Notes: generated from the letters alone by a model not told the origin. A stretch of 64,000 nt of DNA from Caldichromatium japonicum (GCF_011290485.1 NZ_CP048029.1:1595155-1659154); one strand, 5' to 3'. Numbered from the stretch's first letter, positions 36,941 through 46,518 are shown. Numbers and translations are program-made.

Positions 36941-37459
36941 CTGCTCTCAAGAAAGTGCGCAAACAGGCGCACTGTTCTCTTCCTGCCCCGAATGCGGAGC
37001 GCATTCGTCTCTGACAGGCGTGACTTTCCCGACTACGGCAGAGACCCTCTCTGCTGTAGCGCCGCCGTTACCGGACGGACTCGCCACGGGTAGGGCAGTT
37101 GCGGTTGCCAGCCGTTTGAGATTGAGCGCGGCATTGATGTCCCGATCATGGCGCGTGCCGCATTGAGGACACGTCCATTCCCGATCCTTCAACGCCAACA
37201 TCTCATTCTCCCAACCACAGACCGAACACAGGCGGCTGCTCGGATCCCAGCGATCCGCAGTACGCGAAACGGTCGCATCAAGAATCTTGCCATCGAAGCA
37301 CAACGCCTCGGTCATGGCGACCTCACCGCTCTTGGGCAGGCAAATGGTCTTGTCCGAGACGCCAAGCCGCTTCGCCGCCTTGCCTGTGCGCATCATCGTG
37401 CTTTCTATGTGGAAAATTATCCACTATCGCGCATAGTTTGTAATGCTGGGGTTGGCTCC
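36941..37459 (-). mobile_element. Mini-IS607 element B (non-autonomous derivative)
   Basis: 519 bp, same ends, length and internal deletions as mini-IS607 A, with about six base differences. It lies in direct orientation to A. The right end (GAGAGCAG, at 36941) abuts the cytochrome b start and the left end (GGAGCC, at 37459) faces the murF side. Together A and B bracket the two cytochrome genes exactly. Confidence 0.8.
36947..37396 (-). CDS. Chimeric TnpA-TnpB remnant protein of mini-IS607 B
   Basis: 149 residues, differing from the copy in element A at three or so positions (DATVSR for GATVSR, AVVGK for AAVGK, EEN for EEH). The frame has stayed open in both copies even though it encodes only a winged-helix start, a zinc ribbon and the final RuvC aspartate. 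That may reflect recent origin rather than selection. Confidence 0.55.
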   Translation of the reverse strand: MMRTGKAAKRLGVSDKTICLPKSGEVAMTEALCFDGKILDATVSRTADRWDPSSRLCSVCGWENEMLALKDREWTCPQCGTRHDRDINAALNLKRLATATALPVASPSGNGGATAERVSAVVGKVTPVRDECAPHSGQEENSAPVCALS

Positions 37460-37789
37460 ATCGCCGATCCCCTATTGAGGCCTGGCCCTACATGGCCATG
37501 GCCTGATTTGAGGGTGCATTGATCCTGGGGCCTGCCGAGGTCTAGGGGTCATTGGTCCGTCCCGCCTGTGAAGGTCGACGAACACGCCGACCGAGATCCG
37601 ATGGATGAGGTTGCTTAAAGGGTACCACGGTCTTGTGACGGACCGAGGGGATAGGCGCCGACCATTTGGACAGGCCCTTGGTCCCCCTACCCTCAAACGC
37701 ATGAACCTGTAGCCTGTAGCCTGTAGCCTCTATCCTGTTCGCATCTATGTTTAAATATCCCTTGGCCCCGATGTCTTGACCCTATCCCC
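37460..37789. other. Non-coding region upstream of murF with a short tandem repeat
   Basis: 330 bases without a recognised gene. At 37708-37730 the 7-base unit CCTGTAG occurs three times in tandem. No clear promoter for murF was identified. The stretch separates mini-IS607 B from murF, where murE would be expected in a normal cell-wall cluster. Confidence 0.5.
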
Positions 37790-39187
37790 ATGGCCTCCTT
37801 CTGGACCCCTGCTGCATTTGCCCAGATCACCGGCGGTCGCTGGCTGATCCCGCCGCCGGCCCTGGATCAACCCTTGGCTGGTGTCTCTATCGATAGCCGT
37901 CAGTTAGGACCAGGGGCAGTCTTCGTCGCTATCCGCGGTGAACGCCAGGATGGGCACGATTTTGTTGCCCATGCCTTGGCGCAGGGCGCCGCACTGGCCA
38001 TCGTAGAGCAAGAGATCCCCTCGCCTGAGCCTGGCGGGGCGCTGCTCCAGGTCCCTTCAACGATCGGCGCCCTACACGCCTTGGCCCGCCATTACCGCGA
38101 TCTGCTGGGTGCCTCTGGCTGCCGGGTGTTGAGCGTTTCAGGCTCTAATGGCAAGACTACAACCCGTCATCTCATCCACCATGTCTTGACACAAGCCGTT
38201 TGGCGCGGCACGCAAAGTCCACGCAGTTTCAACAATCATCTCGGCGTCCCCCTTACCTTACTGGCCGCCCAGTTGGGGGATGCATTCGTGGTCTGCGAGC
38301 TCGGGACCAATCATCCGGGCGAGTTAGCGGCCCTGGCAGAACTGGTGCGTCCCGATCTGGCTGTGGTCACCAGCATCGGTGAAGAGCATCTGGAGTTCTT
38401 CGGCGACCTCGCGGGGGTGGCGCGGGAGGAGTCAGCGGTATTTGACTTCGTACGCCCTGGCGGATCGGTGGTCTTGCCCGAGGCCCGTTGGTTGCCGCTG
38501 CCCCTAGAGCTGCCTGCAAGGCCAGGTGTGTCCATCTCGCGTTTTGACCTCGATCCTCTGGCTAGTGATCTGCCTCTACCTGGTCTCCACAACCGGCTCA
38601 ACGCCTCGGCCGCTGCCTTAGTCGCACGGCTCTTCGGTGCAGATGATGAGACGATCCGGCGCGCCCTCAACTGCGCTAACGCCCCGCCGCTGCGCAGCGA
38701 GGTGCTATTTGCCGCAGATCCCCTGCGTCCAACGGTCATCAATGACGCCTATAACGCCAACCCCAGCTCCATGGCAGCGGCCTTGTCCCTGCTAAAGGAC
38801 TGGGCGGGGCGGCGGCGCGTTTCCATCCTCGGGGATATGCTCGAACTCGGTGAACGCAGCCCCACTGCCCATCAGGAGGTTGTCGCCTGGGCCTTGGCCG
38901 CAGCAGAGCACTGCATCTTTGTCGGCCCCTGCTTTGCGGCGGCCATCGCTCAGATCTCTCCCAACAAGGCCCCAGGGACAGGGCAGGTAGCGGCCTACAG
39001 CGATTGGTCGACTGAGGTGATCGAGGCCATTCTCGCCGCCCTAACGCCTCAGGATGTGGTGCTGCTGAAGGGGTCTCGGGGGATGGGCATGGAGCGCCTG
39101 ATCCCGGCGATCGAGTCACATTTTCCAAGTGCCACAAACGAAGCCGCAGGTGATGGTCTGGAGTTTCAATCCACACCCGGTTATTAA
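37790..39187 (+). CDS. murF: UDP-N-acetylmuramoyl-tripeptide--D-alanyl-D-alanine ligase
   Basis: MurF adds D-Ala-D-Ala to the UDP-MurNAc tripeptide in the cytoplasm. The 465-residue protein shows [28 protein letters not shown], the ATP loop [11 protein letters not shown] near residue 120, the ELGTNHPGE motif and [13 protein letters not shown]. All are typical of an active enzyme. The last codons (EFQSTPGY) and the stop are not MurF sequence: they read through a CRISPR repeat at 39163-39199. Normally murF sits between murE and mraY in the dcw cluster; here it is alone between a mini-IS607 and a CRISPR-Cas relic. Whether it is the only murF copy cannot be seen. Confidence 0.92.
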   Translation: MASFWTPAAFAQITGGRWLIPPPALDQPLAGVSIDSRQLGPGAVFVAIRGERQDGHDFVAHALAQGAALAIVEQEIPSPEPGGALLQVPSTIGALHALARHYRDLLGASGCRVLSVSGSNGKTTTRHLIHHVLTQAVWRGTQSPRSFNNHLGVPLTLLAAQLGDAFVVCELGTNHPGELAALAELVRPDLAVVTSIGEEHLEFFGDLAGVAREESAVFDFVRPGGSVVLPEARWLPLPLELPARPGVSISRFDLDPLASDLPLPGLHNRLNASAAALVARLFGADDETIRRALNCANAPPLRSEVLFAADPLRPTVINDAYNANPSSMAAALSLLKDWAGRRRVSILGDMLELGERSPTAHQEVVAWALAAAEHCIFVGPCFAAAIAQISPNKAPGTGQVAAYSDWSTEVIEAILAALTPQDVVLLKGSRGMGMERLIPAIESHFPSATNEAAGDGLEFQSTPGY

Positions 39188-39199
39188 AAGCCGGGTGAC
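39163..39199 (-). CRISPR. Single leftover CRISPR repeat at the end of murF
   Basis: Read on the minus strand, this 37-base sequence begins GTCACCCGG, has the complementary CCGGGTG after a loop (7-bp stem CACCCGG/CCGGGTG) and ends GTGGATTGAAAC, the usual 3' handle of type I-C and related repeats. It lies downstream of cas2 on the same strand, exactly where the array should start. No second copy and no spacer was found, so the array has collapsed to one repeat. The murF stop codon lies inside it. Confidence 0.75.
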
Positions 39200-39378
39200 T
39201 CCACAACCGCAACCTGCGGTTTCGACTGCGTTGATTGCGGCGCCCGCGCGATCGCAGCAAACACCGGTGTTTTTCGCACCATACATAACTTAGACCAAAC
39301 AAAAAATGCTTTATTAATCAATATATTAACCATCGCGCGATCCCCACAATTCTTTGGCCGTTGCCTAAGGTTCGCGTT
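39200..39378 (-). other. Former CRISPR leader region
   Basis: About 180 bases between cas2 and the lone repeat. The cas2-proximal part near 39286-39333 is very AT-rich, as leaders usually are; the repeat-proximal part is GC-rich. Assignment as leader rests on position only. Confidence 0.45.
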
Positions 39379-39675
<297 letters not shown>

Positions 39676-39680
39676 TTAAA

Positions 39681-40719
39681 TCACTTAGTAAGATATGGAA
39701 GATAACACGCCATCTCGCCATGCACTGTACGAGCCATAAAACGCGCCTGGATAAATGGTAACAAACAGAGCGGCAGTTTGTTACCGGTAAGTGGGTTGGT
39801 AAGCTCTTCTTGTTTACGGTTTTGCCAAGCAACTAAAACCTTGCGTCTACCTGAATCTTTGAGCATCACTGAACCGCCTTCGCGTAATTCAAAATCGTCT
39901 TCTTTAATTTGAGCACGATTGATAAGGGTAAGAGCAAGACGGTCAACCAGCACCGCACGAAACTTTTCGATCAGATCCAAGGCCAGTGCCGCCCTGCCAG
40001 GACGTACAGCGTGCAGAAAACCTAGTTGGAGGTCAAGGCTGACACTTTGCTTTCTAGTGCAGATCGGCAGTCGTTCATTAGCAGGGCATACAAGAATGAT
40101 AACAAGGCATTAAAACGATCGAGTGGATGGCGACGCGTGCGTCCATTGAGCTGAAATACAGGGCGCATATGCGGTTTGACAATCAAATTCAGCGCACCAA
40201 AATAATTACTCGCCGCCTCGCCTTCAATCCCACGTAAACCATCCAAGTCAGTAGCCTCTTTGTCTGTCCTACAAGAAGTAGCAAGATTATCCGCCACCCG
40301 GTTAAGCGCCCTCGACTCCTCTGGATCTGCTGATTCGTGGGCACCGCGCATGAGTAAGGCGCGGCTGTTTCTAATTTTGCCGGCCATACAGGCGCGGGCA
40401 AATTCCAAGACAAATAACGCATTATGAGCCTGTCGGTGCTGGTCTTGCCGAAGCAGGATGTTGCCTGAAACGGGTCCCTCCAAACGCGCTTTAAAACGAC
40501 CGCTTTCCTCTAGTAGCACTAAATTCTTTCCCTCATCGGAAAGTCGGTGCTGAGGGCAGGACTAATTAAGATATTGCCAAACAGAACGAGGCCATCAAGA
40601 TTATGCAACGGCACTCGCAGCAAAGTTTCATGTTTAAAAGTTATGTGCACAGCACTGTTGTTTAGCTGCACATAGGTATTAGGTGTCAGCACATAGAGCG
40701 TGTTTAAAAGGGTGTGCAT
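39681..40719 (-). pseudogene. cas1: cas1 with two frameshifts
   Basis: Three pieces in three frames add up to a type I-C Cas1 of about 345 residues: MHTLLNTLYVLTPNTYVQLNN...GNILISPAL, then RLSDEGKNLVLLEESGRFKARLEGPVSGNILLRQDQH...LLMNDCRSALES, then LQLGFLHAVRPGRAALALDLIEKFRAV. The first shift, near 40565, fits loss of one T in a Met codon (ALMHRLSDEG). The second, near 40035-40050, fits a 5-bp duplication AAAGC/AAAGT. The active-site acidic residues lie in different frames, so no integrase can be made. Confidence 0.88.
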
Positions 40720-40722
40720 GAT

Positions 40723-41365
40723 TTAGGTTTCGTCCAAAATGTAGAGGGCACGGCTAAGCTCAGCATGGCGTGCTTTAGCACTTATCGCTTCGGGTTGACA
40801 AAGCGATTTAAGCGAGCATTCGCGACAGCGAGCATCGTGTGCCGGCATTGGCAGGCGACCGGATTCCAGCATGGTGTTAATGGCGCGAATGGTCTCTTCA
40901 ACCCGCTTCAACCCGCTGCAGCAGGTCCAGTGTGATCTCCACCTCGCGCCGGCATTTACTGCTTGCCTGATAGATAGCACCTCGCGGCACAGGTCGCCCG
41001 AGCATCTCTTCTAAACACATCGCTTGAGCGGTAAGTTGGATATCATCATGAAGTTTCTGGCGCTTGCGACCATGTTTAAACTCGACGGGAAAAATGGTTC
41101 CATTTGGATGAAAATCTACGAGATCGGCCTTGCCAATCAGGCCCAAGCGATCTGACCACAACGGCAATGAGCGTTCTAATTTGATTCCATTTTTTATCTC
41201 ACATGTGGGTTCGCGCACTAATCGATGAACAGCTTGACCCCTGGCGGTATGGATATCGTCCTCAAACTCGCCATCTAGATGAATAATCCCGCACTGGCGC
41301 GGGCAATAGACCCAATGCTCCAGTGCGGAAATAGGGAGCTGATTCTGGCGTGAAATCTCTTTCAA
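40723..41365 (-). pseudogene. cas4: cas4 broken by a 10-bp tandem duplication
   Basis: A type I-C Cas4 nuclease, involved in spacer trimming with Cas1. The N-terminal part (ISALEHWVYCPRQCGIIHLDGEF...VEFKHGRKRQKLHDDIQLTAQAMCLEEML) carries the first cluster cysteine and the nuclease core. The C-terminal part (RLPMPAHDARCRECSLKSLCQPEA) carries the other cysteines. The join is a perfect 10-bp duplication of CTTCAACCCG at 40896-40915 (plus strand), which shifts the frame after DLLQRVE. Removing one unit restores a normal protein of about 210 residues. Confidence 0.9.
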
Positions 41366-41458
41366 TCAGTTTACCATCCCCGCTTCTAGGTAGTTGAAAG
41401 TTGTAAGGTCTTTGCTAATACAAATCTGGCCATTGAGATAAGTGATTTTATAGGACAC

Positions 41459-41566
41459 GTCATTGCGAGGAGGAGCCCCGAATGGGCGACGACGAAGCAA
41501 TCCCCTTGCACGGGAAGGCGCTCCAAAAACAGGAGATTGCTTCGCTGCTCCGCAGCTCGCAATGAC
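41459..41566. repeat. GTCATTGCGAG-type palindromic repeat, copy 1
   Basis: Outer arms GTCATTGCGAG and CTCGCAATGAC, inner arms GAAGCAATC and GATTGCTTCG, about 108 bp in all. It fills most of the gap between cas4 and cas7. Repeats of this kind are scattered in many bacterial genomes, mostly between genes. None was seen outside the CRISPR-Cas relic except a possible weak trace near 50850-50890. Confidence 0.8.
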
Positions 41567-41572
41567 ATGCCA

Positions 41573-42439
41573 TTACGACTTCTCAATCAACTGCACGCCT
41601 TGCGGCACGCTCGCCTTGTCCACCGTCACGACATAATCGCCAAAACAGCGCGGGGGATTGGCTTCGGGCTTGCGCTCGACCTTGACCAACTCGAAAAACT
41701 TGTGTGCAGGGGCGTTGCCCAGGTCGCTGTCGTGCTTGAAAACGAACAACTTGCGGGTGGCCATCTTGCCGCGCGCCGCCGAGCGGTCATGCTCGAACAT
41801 GTTGATGAGCGCCTCCCAGAACAGGTTCAGGTCTTCTTCCGAAAAGCCCGTGCCTTTAGTCGGGTCGTTGGCGAGTTTGGCGGAGATGTAGCCTTCCACG
41901 CGGTACAAGGCATAGGGGACGATGTGCTTGCGGCCCATCGTGCGTTCTTTGTCGGCTTCGTCTTCGGGGGTGACGGTCAGGCGGGTGATGGTCACTTCCT
42001 GCTGGACGATGGGGTCAATGCTGCGGGAAAAGTTCAGTTGCACAGGTCCGCGTACCTGACCACAGTTATCGCCCACGCTCAAGACTGCGCCAAAGGTGCG
42101 GATGTCGTAAAAGTTCTGGCACATTCAGGCGCGGGCTTTGTTCACGCCAGCGACGTCGGCTTTCTTGCCAGGTTCAAGACCGACGGCGAGATAGGCTTCT
42201 TTGTGATTGGCGTTCAGCGGAATGCCTTCCTTGATGTAAATGCGGTAACCTGGTGTGCCGCCCTTGACCATCTCCATATAGTTGCGGATTTTGCGCTTCA
42301 GGCAGACATCGGTGATGATACTGTAGCCCGTTTCGGGGTCAATGCGCGGCATATTGCCCGCATCGGGGTCGCCGTTGGGGTTGCCGTTCTCCACGTCGTA
42401 GAGCATAACGAATTCGTAGCGGTTGGAAAGAATGGTCAT
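41573..42439 (-). pseudogene. cas7: cas7 (csd2, type I-C) with one nonsense codon
   Basis: The frame starting MTILSNRYEFVMLYDVENGNPNGDPDAGNMPR is a type I-C Cas7, the backbone subunit of Cascade. It reads on for about 288 residues but is cut by TGA at 42125-42127. Family members have Trp there ([16 protein letters not shown]), so TGG became TGA. The part after the stop ([18 protein letters not shown]...[20 protein letters not shown]) is undamaged. A start upstream at 42490 is less likely because the family begins at the later ATG. Confidence 0.9.
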
Positions 42440-42485
42440 GAATATCTCCTTTTTTGAATAAAATTGTTTGATTGATGTTTTTAGT

Positions 42486-42560
42486 GTCATTGCGAGGGCG
42501 AAGCCCGAAGCAATCTCAACTCAAACTGGAGACTGCTTCGCTCTACGGGCTCGCAGTGAC
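42486..42560. repeat. GTCATTGCGAG-type palindromic repeat, copy 2
   Basis: 75 bp with arms GTCATTGCGAG and CTCGCAGTGAC and inner GAAGCAATC/GACTGCTTCG. It occupies the junction between cas7 and cas8c. Confidence 0.8.
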
Positions 42561-43908
42561 ATCGTTATTCAGATTGGTTTGTTTCCTCGCCATTGTCCTT
42601 CTTTGCGTAGAACGCGGCGCGCTGGTGATAGTAACCCAGCACAAACACGCCTTGTTCTTCCAGCGTTAACCGAGTGGGAAAGGGCTTGGCGTCGAGCATG
42701 TTGAGTAAATCTTTGATTCTCCTGTCACTTACATGGCCATATTGCGATTTTTCGATATGATGATGAGCAAGTCGCAACAAGGTTGGGAAAACGCTGGCGG
42801 GGTTTGCCGAAGCAGAAGTGAAGTAGCGGTCTTTGGCGGTCTTTGATGGTGGAATTGAGTTTGACGGGCTTGGCCGCTTCGACTTACAAGTCTTCCAGCA
42901 CAGCGAACAGGCGTCCCAGCACATAGGCGGGATGGGTATAGGATTCATTGAGTGACATTTGCAAGGCCTCCTGATAGGGATTATTGCATCCACGGCGGTA
43001 CTTAGGGATGAGATGCGCCTTGATGTACGCGGCGCGAATGTAGTTGATTTTGACGCTGCGCGCTTTGCCCTTCTCGCTGGTTTCGTCCGAGTCGCGGCGG
43101 ATGCGGTTAAGTATGGCGACATACAGCCCTTCGGGGTAGGGCCGCCCTTGAGAATGGAACGCATGAATGCCCCGCCCAATAGCGACCAGGACTTCTTCAC
43201 ATCGTCGTCGCGCTGGGTTACTTTGGGCGAGACGCACTCGGCAAGGATGCGGTAGGGCGAGATGTAGGCTGGCTGATTGGCATATTCCTTTTCGATTTGC
43301 AGGTCGTCGTAATGCTGCATGATGCGCTCGGCGAACACGCCAAACGGTTCGGTGAGGAAGAAGCGCACGGCCAGGCGCGAAGCATTTGGGGCGAGTCCCA
43401 ATACGTAGAAGCGCGTACTTTCATCCAAGCCTTTGCGCAAGGCGGCAAGGTCAATCGCTTTTCCCTGCCGTACCGATTCAGCCACTTGACCCATTTCCTT
43501 TTCCGCTTCTTTGGCTCGCTTGCGCTTGCCTTTGTTTTCTTCGGGTTCGCTCTCTTCTTGTTCCTGCTGGAACTCTGGATGGAGAAAAGATTAGAACGCA
43601 CTGGCATAACGTTTGTCAGCCGTGTCCGCTCAATAGACGACAGTAGTATCAATAGTATCGCCAAGAAAAATTGGACGGTTGGGGTTTTACCTGGAAAGCA
43701 AGTAGTTGAGCGCAACACCATAGCCCGATGCAACGCGTTGGCTGATGGGAGAATTTGCGCCCTATTCCTTCCCATAAGAAGTAAACGCATCCAGATTGAA
43801 ACTTACCAACGATGCGCCTTTTGTTTGCGCTCCTGGTGAGCTTCCCCCGAAATTTCGTCTTCCAAGGGATGGGGTATAACGCCCCGTAGATTGGAAGGAG
43901 CAACGAAG

Positions 43909-44202
43909 TTGAAAAAGATACCGAAGCAGGAATACACGGCCGAATTTCGGGAGTTGGCGGTAAAGCGGGTAAAGACGGGCCAGACGGTTGGGGTGGTAGC
44001 GAAGGAGCTGGGGCTGATCGAGCAGACGCTGCGCAACTGGGTCAAGGCGTTCGAGGCGGGCAAGCTCAACGGCCCTGGCACGAAGCCGGTCACGCCGGAG
44101 CAAATGGAGCTCTCGCGGGTGCGGGCGGAGAACGTTCGGCTCAAGCGCGAGAACGAAATCCTAAAAAAAGCGGCGGCGTACTTTGCGAGAGATGCGCTAT
44201 GA
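43909..44202 (+). CDS. IS3-family transposase OrfA
   Basis: A helix-turn-helix protein of 97 residues if started at TTG 43909, which follows GGAAGGAG by eight bases. The sequence (M)KKIPKQEYTAEFRELAVKRVKTGQTVGVVAKELGL is the DNA-binding half. A leucine-zipper-like helix (LSRVRAENVRLKRENEILKKAAAYF) follows. It overlaps orfB by four bases, and the run of seven A near its end allows programmed -1 frameshifting. Confidence 0.88.
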   Translation: MKKIPKQEYTAEFRELAVKRVKTGQTVGVVAKELGLIEQTLRNWVKAFEAGKLNGPGTKPVTPEQMELSRVRAENVRLKRENEILKKAAAYFARDAL

Positions 44203-45053
44203 AGTACGCGTGGATCGACGCGCATCGGAAGGAATTCGAACTGACGGGAATGTGCGAGGCGCTGGCGGTGAGCGCCAGCGGCTACCGCGCCTGGAAGCGC
44301 GGCGGCACGGCGGAACGCAAACGGCTCACGGATACGCAGATGCTGGCGCTGATCCGCGCCATCCACGCTGAACTGAAAGGGGCCTACGGCAGCCCGCGCA
44401 TCACGCGGGAGTTGCGGGAGCGCGGCTTTCCGGAGAGCAAGGAACGCGTCGAACGCCTGATGCGCGAGAACGGTATCCGTGCCCGCCACAAGCGGCGATT
44501 CAAGGCGACGACGGATTCCAGGCACAGCCTGCCGGTAGCGCCGAATCAGGTCTGGACGGCTGATCTGACCTACATCTGGACCGATGAAGGTTGGCCCTAC
44601 CTGGCCATGGTCCTCGATCTGTTCAACAGGGAAGTCGTGGGCTGGTCGATCAAGCCAAGGATGACGACGGACATCGTCATTGACGCCCTGACCATGGCGT
44701 GGTTCCGCAAGAAGCCGACCCCGGGGCTGATTCATCACTCCGACCGGGGAAGCCAGTATGCAAGTGGCGCCTTTCAGGCGCGGCTGAAAGAGTACGGCAT
44801 GATCTGCTCGATGAGCCGCAAGGGGAACTGCTGGGATAACGCGCCGACCGAGAGCTTCTTCAACAGCTTGAAGAATGAGCGGGTGCATGGCACCCGCTAC
44901 GGCACGCGGGATGCAACGGCGGCCGATCTGTTCGACCACATCGAGCCGTTCTACAACCGCAGGCGAAAGCATTCGCCGCTCGGCTACGCCTCGCCCATGA
45001 AGTTCCTGGAGGGCTGGATCAGCGCTCAGCATGAGCAGAAATTGGCGGCATAA
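44199..45053 (+). CDS. IS3-family transposase OrfB
   Basis: A 284-residue DDE integrase domain. An HTH_21-type N-terminal region (YGSPRITRELRERGF) precedes the catalytic core. The aspartate lies in VWTADLTYIW, the second aspartate in LIHHSDRGSQYAS, and the glutamate in CWDNAPTESFFNSLKNE. It ends with FYNRRRKHSPLGYASPMKF as usual for IS3. Apparently functional. Confidence 0.92.
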   Translation: MKYAWIDAHRKEFELTGMCEALAVSASGYRAWKRGGTAERKRLTDTQMLALIRAIHAELKGAYGSPRITRELRERGFPESKERVERLMRENGIRARHKRRFKATTDSRHSLPVAPNQVWTADLTYIWTDEGWPYLAMVLDLFNREVVGWSIKPRMTTDIVIDALTMAWFRKKPTPGLIHHSDRGSQYASGAFQARLKEYGMICSMSRKGNCWDNAPTESFFNSLKNERVHGTRYGTRDATAADLFDHIEPFYNRRRKHSPLGYASPMKFLEGWISAQHEQKLAA

Positions 45054-45730
45054 TGCCAATAGGTTGGAAGACGAAAAACAGAGGGAAGCTCATGGGACGC
45101 CCTTGATGTCAGGATGCAGGCGCGCAACAGGCTCTTTTTGTCGCGTGACCAGGCATTGCATCTCAGTCGCTTGTCTCCCTGTCCTAGATTCTTCCCAAAC
45201 ACGCCGAATTTCAGGGTCGTCCAGCACGTTCTTTCCTCGTACCTGAAAAATGAGATTGCCGCCTTCCAGCAATCCTTCCAGATGGCGAGCAATCCCAGAA
45301 TGCTGAGATGCTGTTTGCGGGTTGTGCTGTTTCAGAAAAGCAATGACCGCGCGCGCCGAAGGGGAATTGGCTTTCTCAAGAATTTCGATGTTCAACTTTT
45401 GAAACGCCTCGAAACGCTTTTAGGCATACGCTGGGTCTTTGGCTTTTTTGCCTGTCAGCCCCAGCACATAGGCGGCATTATCACGCAAAAAGTTTGCGGT
45501 CACGTTCACGCTGCGCTTGACTTGTTCGGGAACATTCATGCGCTTGGGGCGATTTACCGTCTTCTTCCCTTGCTGAACTGGAACTGAGAAGGGAATAATG
45601 TCCAGCAACTCGCCTTCGGGTGAAAGATTGAGCGCAAAACTAATTTTCGCCGCGCTGTACCCAGGCTCGGCAATCTCCACGTCTGGGTCATCCAGCAAAA
45701 TCTGGTAGTAGTTGTAGAGCGACGGCAAAA

Positions 45731-46399
45731 TCATCGCCGCACCTCCTCAGGCTTTGGCACGACAACCATGCCGTCTTCCATAATGGCGCGGAAGAACATC
45801 GGCTGAATGTCGCGCGGATTGGAGAAATCCAGGTCGTAGAGCATATAGCCCAGGTCGCGCTTGCCCGTCAGCGGGCTTTTGGGGATTGCGCCTTTCTCTT
45901 CGATGAGCGTCACTTTGGCAGGGAACTCACGCGTCCCCAGGCAGGGGGCATGGAAATGCTGTCCGTTGCGCAGGCGGCGCAAGACGATGTTGTAATATCC
46001 TTCTTCCGTGTCGCGTTCGCCCCATTCCTTCTCTACCTTCTCAAAGTGTGCTTCGATGACGTAATCCACATCCTTCAAGACCATGGCGGCGCGCTGCTGG
46101 CGAGACTCCGTGGCGGCGATATAGAGCGGCTTATTGGCGCCATTTATCACCTGCAAAGCGTTGTCTACCGACGCTTTATCGCTCACCTCGTTGCGGCGGA
46201 TGTTGGTGAACTCGATTTCGCGCAGGACGTGTGTTTTATCGATCACCCAGCGGATGGCGGGCTTCCAATAGACCCCCTCGATAATGCCGCGCGCCGCCGA
46301 TGGGGTGATAACGCCGTAACTGACGCGCTCCACTTTCATTTCGGGATGGGTGAATAGGGCGTAGGGTCCCTGAACTCGGATGGTGATACCGTATCCCAT
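45731..46399 (-). CDS. cas5: Cas5c (Cas5d), type I-C crRNA-processing subunit
   Basis: The only undamaged gene of the locus: 222 residues, the usual length. The N-terminal strand MGYGITIRVQGPYALFTHPEMKVERVSYGVITPSAARGIIEGVYWKP is the family signature. The glycine-rich and FxAPCLGTREFP features of Cas5d follow. In type I-C it cuts the repeat transcript in place of Cas6. Its stop overlaps the cas8c start by four bases. With the array reduced to one repeat and partners broken, it has no obvious substrate. Confidence 0.92.
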   Translation of the reverse strand: MGYGITIRVQGPYALFTHPEMKVERVSYGVITPSAARGIIEGVYWKPAIRWVIDKTHVLREIEFTNIRRNEVSDKASVDNALQVINGANKPLYIAATESRQQRAAMVLKDVDYVIEAHFEKVEKEWGERDTEEGYYNIVLRRLRNGQHFHAPCLGTREFPAKVTLIEEKGAIPKSPLTGKRDLGYMLYDLDFSNPRDIQPMFFRAIMEDGMVVVPKPEEVRR

Positions 46400-46426
46400 G
46401 TGTCAAACCTCTTTTCGTGTTTTTAT

Positions 46427-46508
46427 GTCATTGCGAGACCCGCAGGGGCGAAGCAATCTCGTCGGAACAGGGGATTGCTTCGTCGGGCTTCGCCCTCCTC
46501 GCAGTGAC
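46427..46508. repeat. GTCATTGCGAG-type palindromic repeat, copy 3
   Basis: 82 bp with arms GTCATTGCGAG and CTCGCAGTGAC and inner GAAGCAATC/GATTGCTTCG. It fills the junction between cas3 and cas5c. Confidence 0.8.
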
Positions 46509-46518
46509 ACTTGGCAAA

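Larger units (their letters stand above)
43837..45092 (+). mobile_element. Intact IS3-family element inserted in cas8c
   Basis: 1256 bp with inverted ends TGAGCTTCCC and GGGAAGCTCA, extended similarity further inward (CGTCTTCCAA on both sides), and a 3-bp TGG target duplication at 43834-43836 and 45093-45095. It carries orfA and orfB with an A7G slippery run at 44163-44170 before the overlap, as needed for the fused transposase. It reads opposite to the cas genes. Confidence 0.9.
42565..45734 (-). pseudogene. cas8c: cas8c (csd1), split by IS3 and carrying several nonsense and frameshift mutations
   Basis: Large subunit of type I-C Cascade. Without the insertion it would be about 635 residues. 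The N-terminus (MILPSLYNYYQILLDDPDVEIAEPGYSAAKISFAL) and C-terminus (TPTLLRL...LTLEEQGVFVLGYYHQRAAFYAKK type) are clear. Damage seen: TAA at 45420-45422; an IS3 element with TGG target duplication after GVP; TAG 43762-43764; TAA 43687-43689; TGA 43630-43632; TAA 43591-43593; a one-base loss near 43140; TAA 42884-42886; and a 10-bp tandem duplication (AAAGACCGCC/AAAGACCGCT) near 42830. Between these lesions the residues remain family-like, so decay is fairly recent. Confidence 0.88.

Noticed and set aside
37708-37730. CCTGTAG triplicate as a regulatory array
   Set aside because: Only three units, no symmetry and no known binding protein; a slippage product is more likely.
43803-45059. Minus-strand open frame of over 400 codons across the IS3 element
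   Set aside because: Antisense of orfA/orfB, which have clear DDE transposase motifs.
41459-46508. The GTCATTGCGAG repeats as CRISPR repeats
   Set aside because: They are inverted pairs of varying length at gene junctions, not evenly spaced direct repeats.
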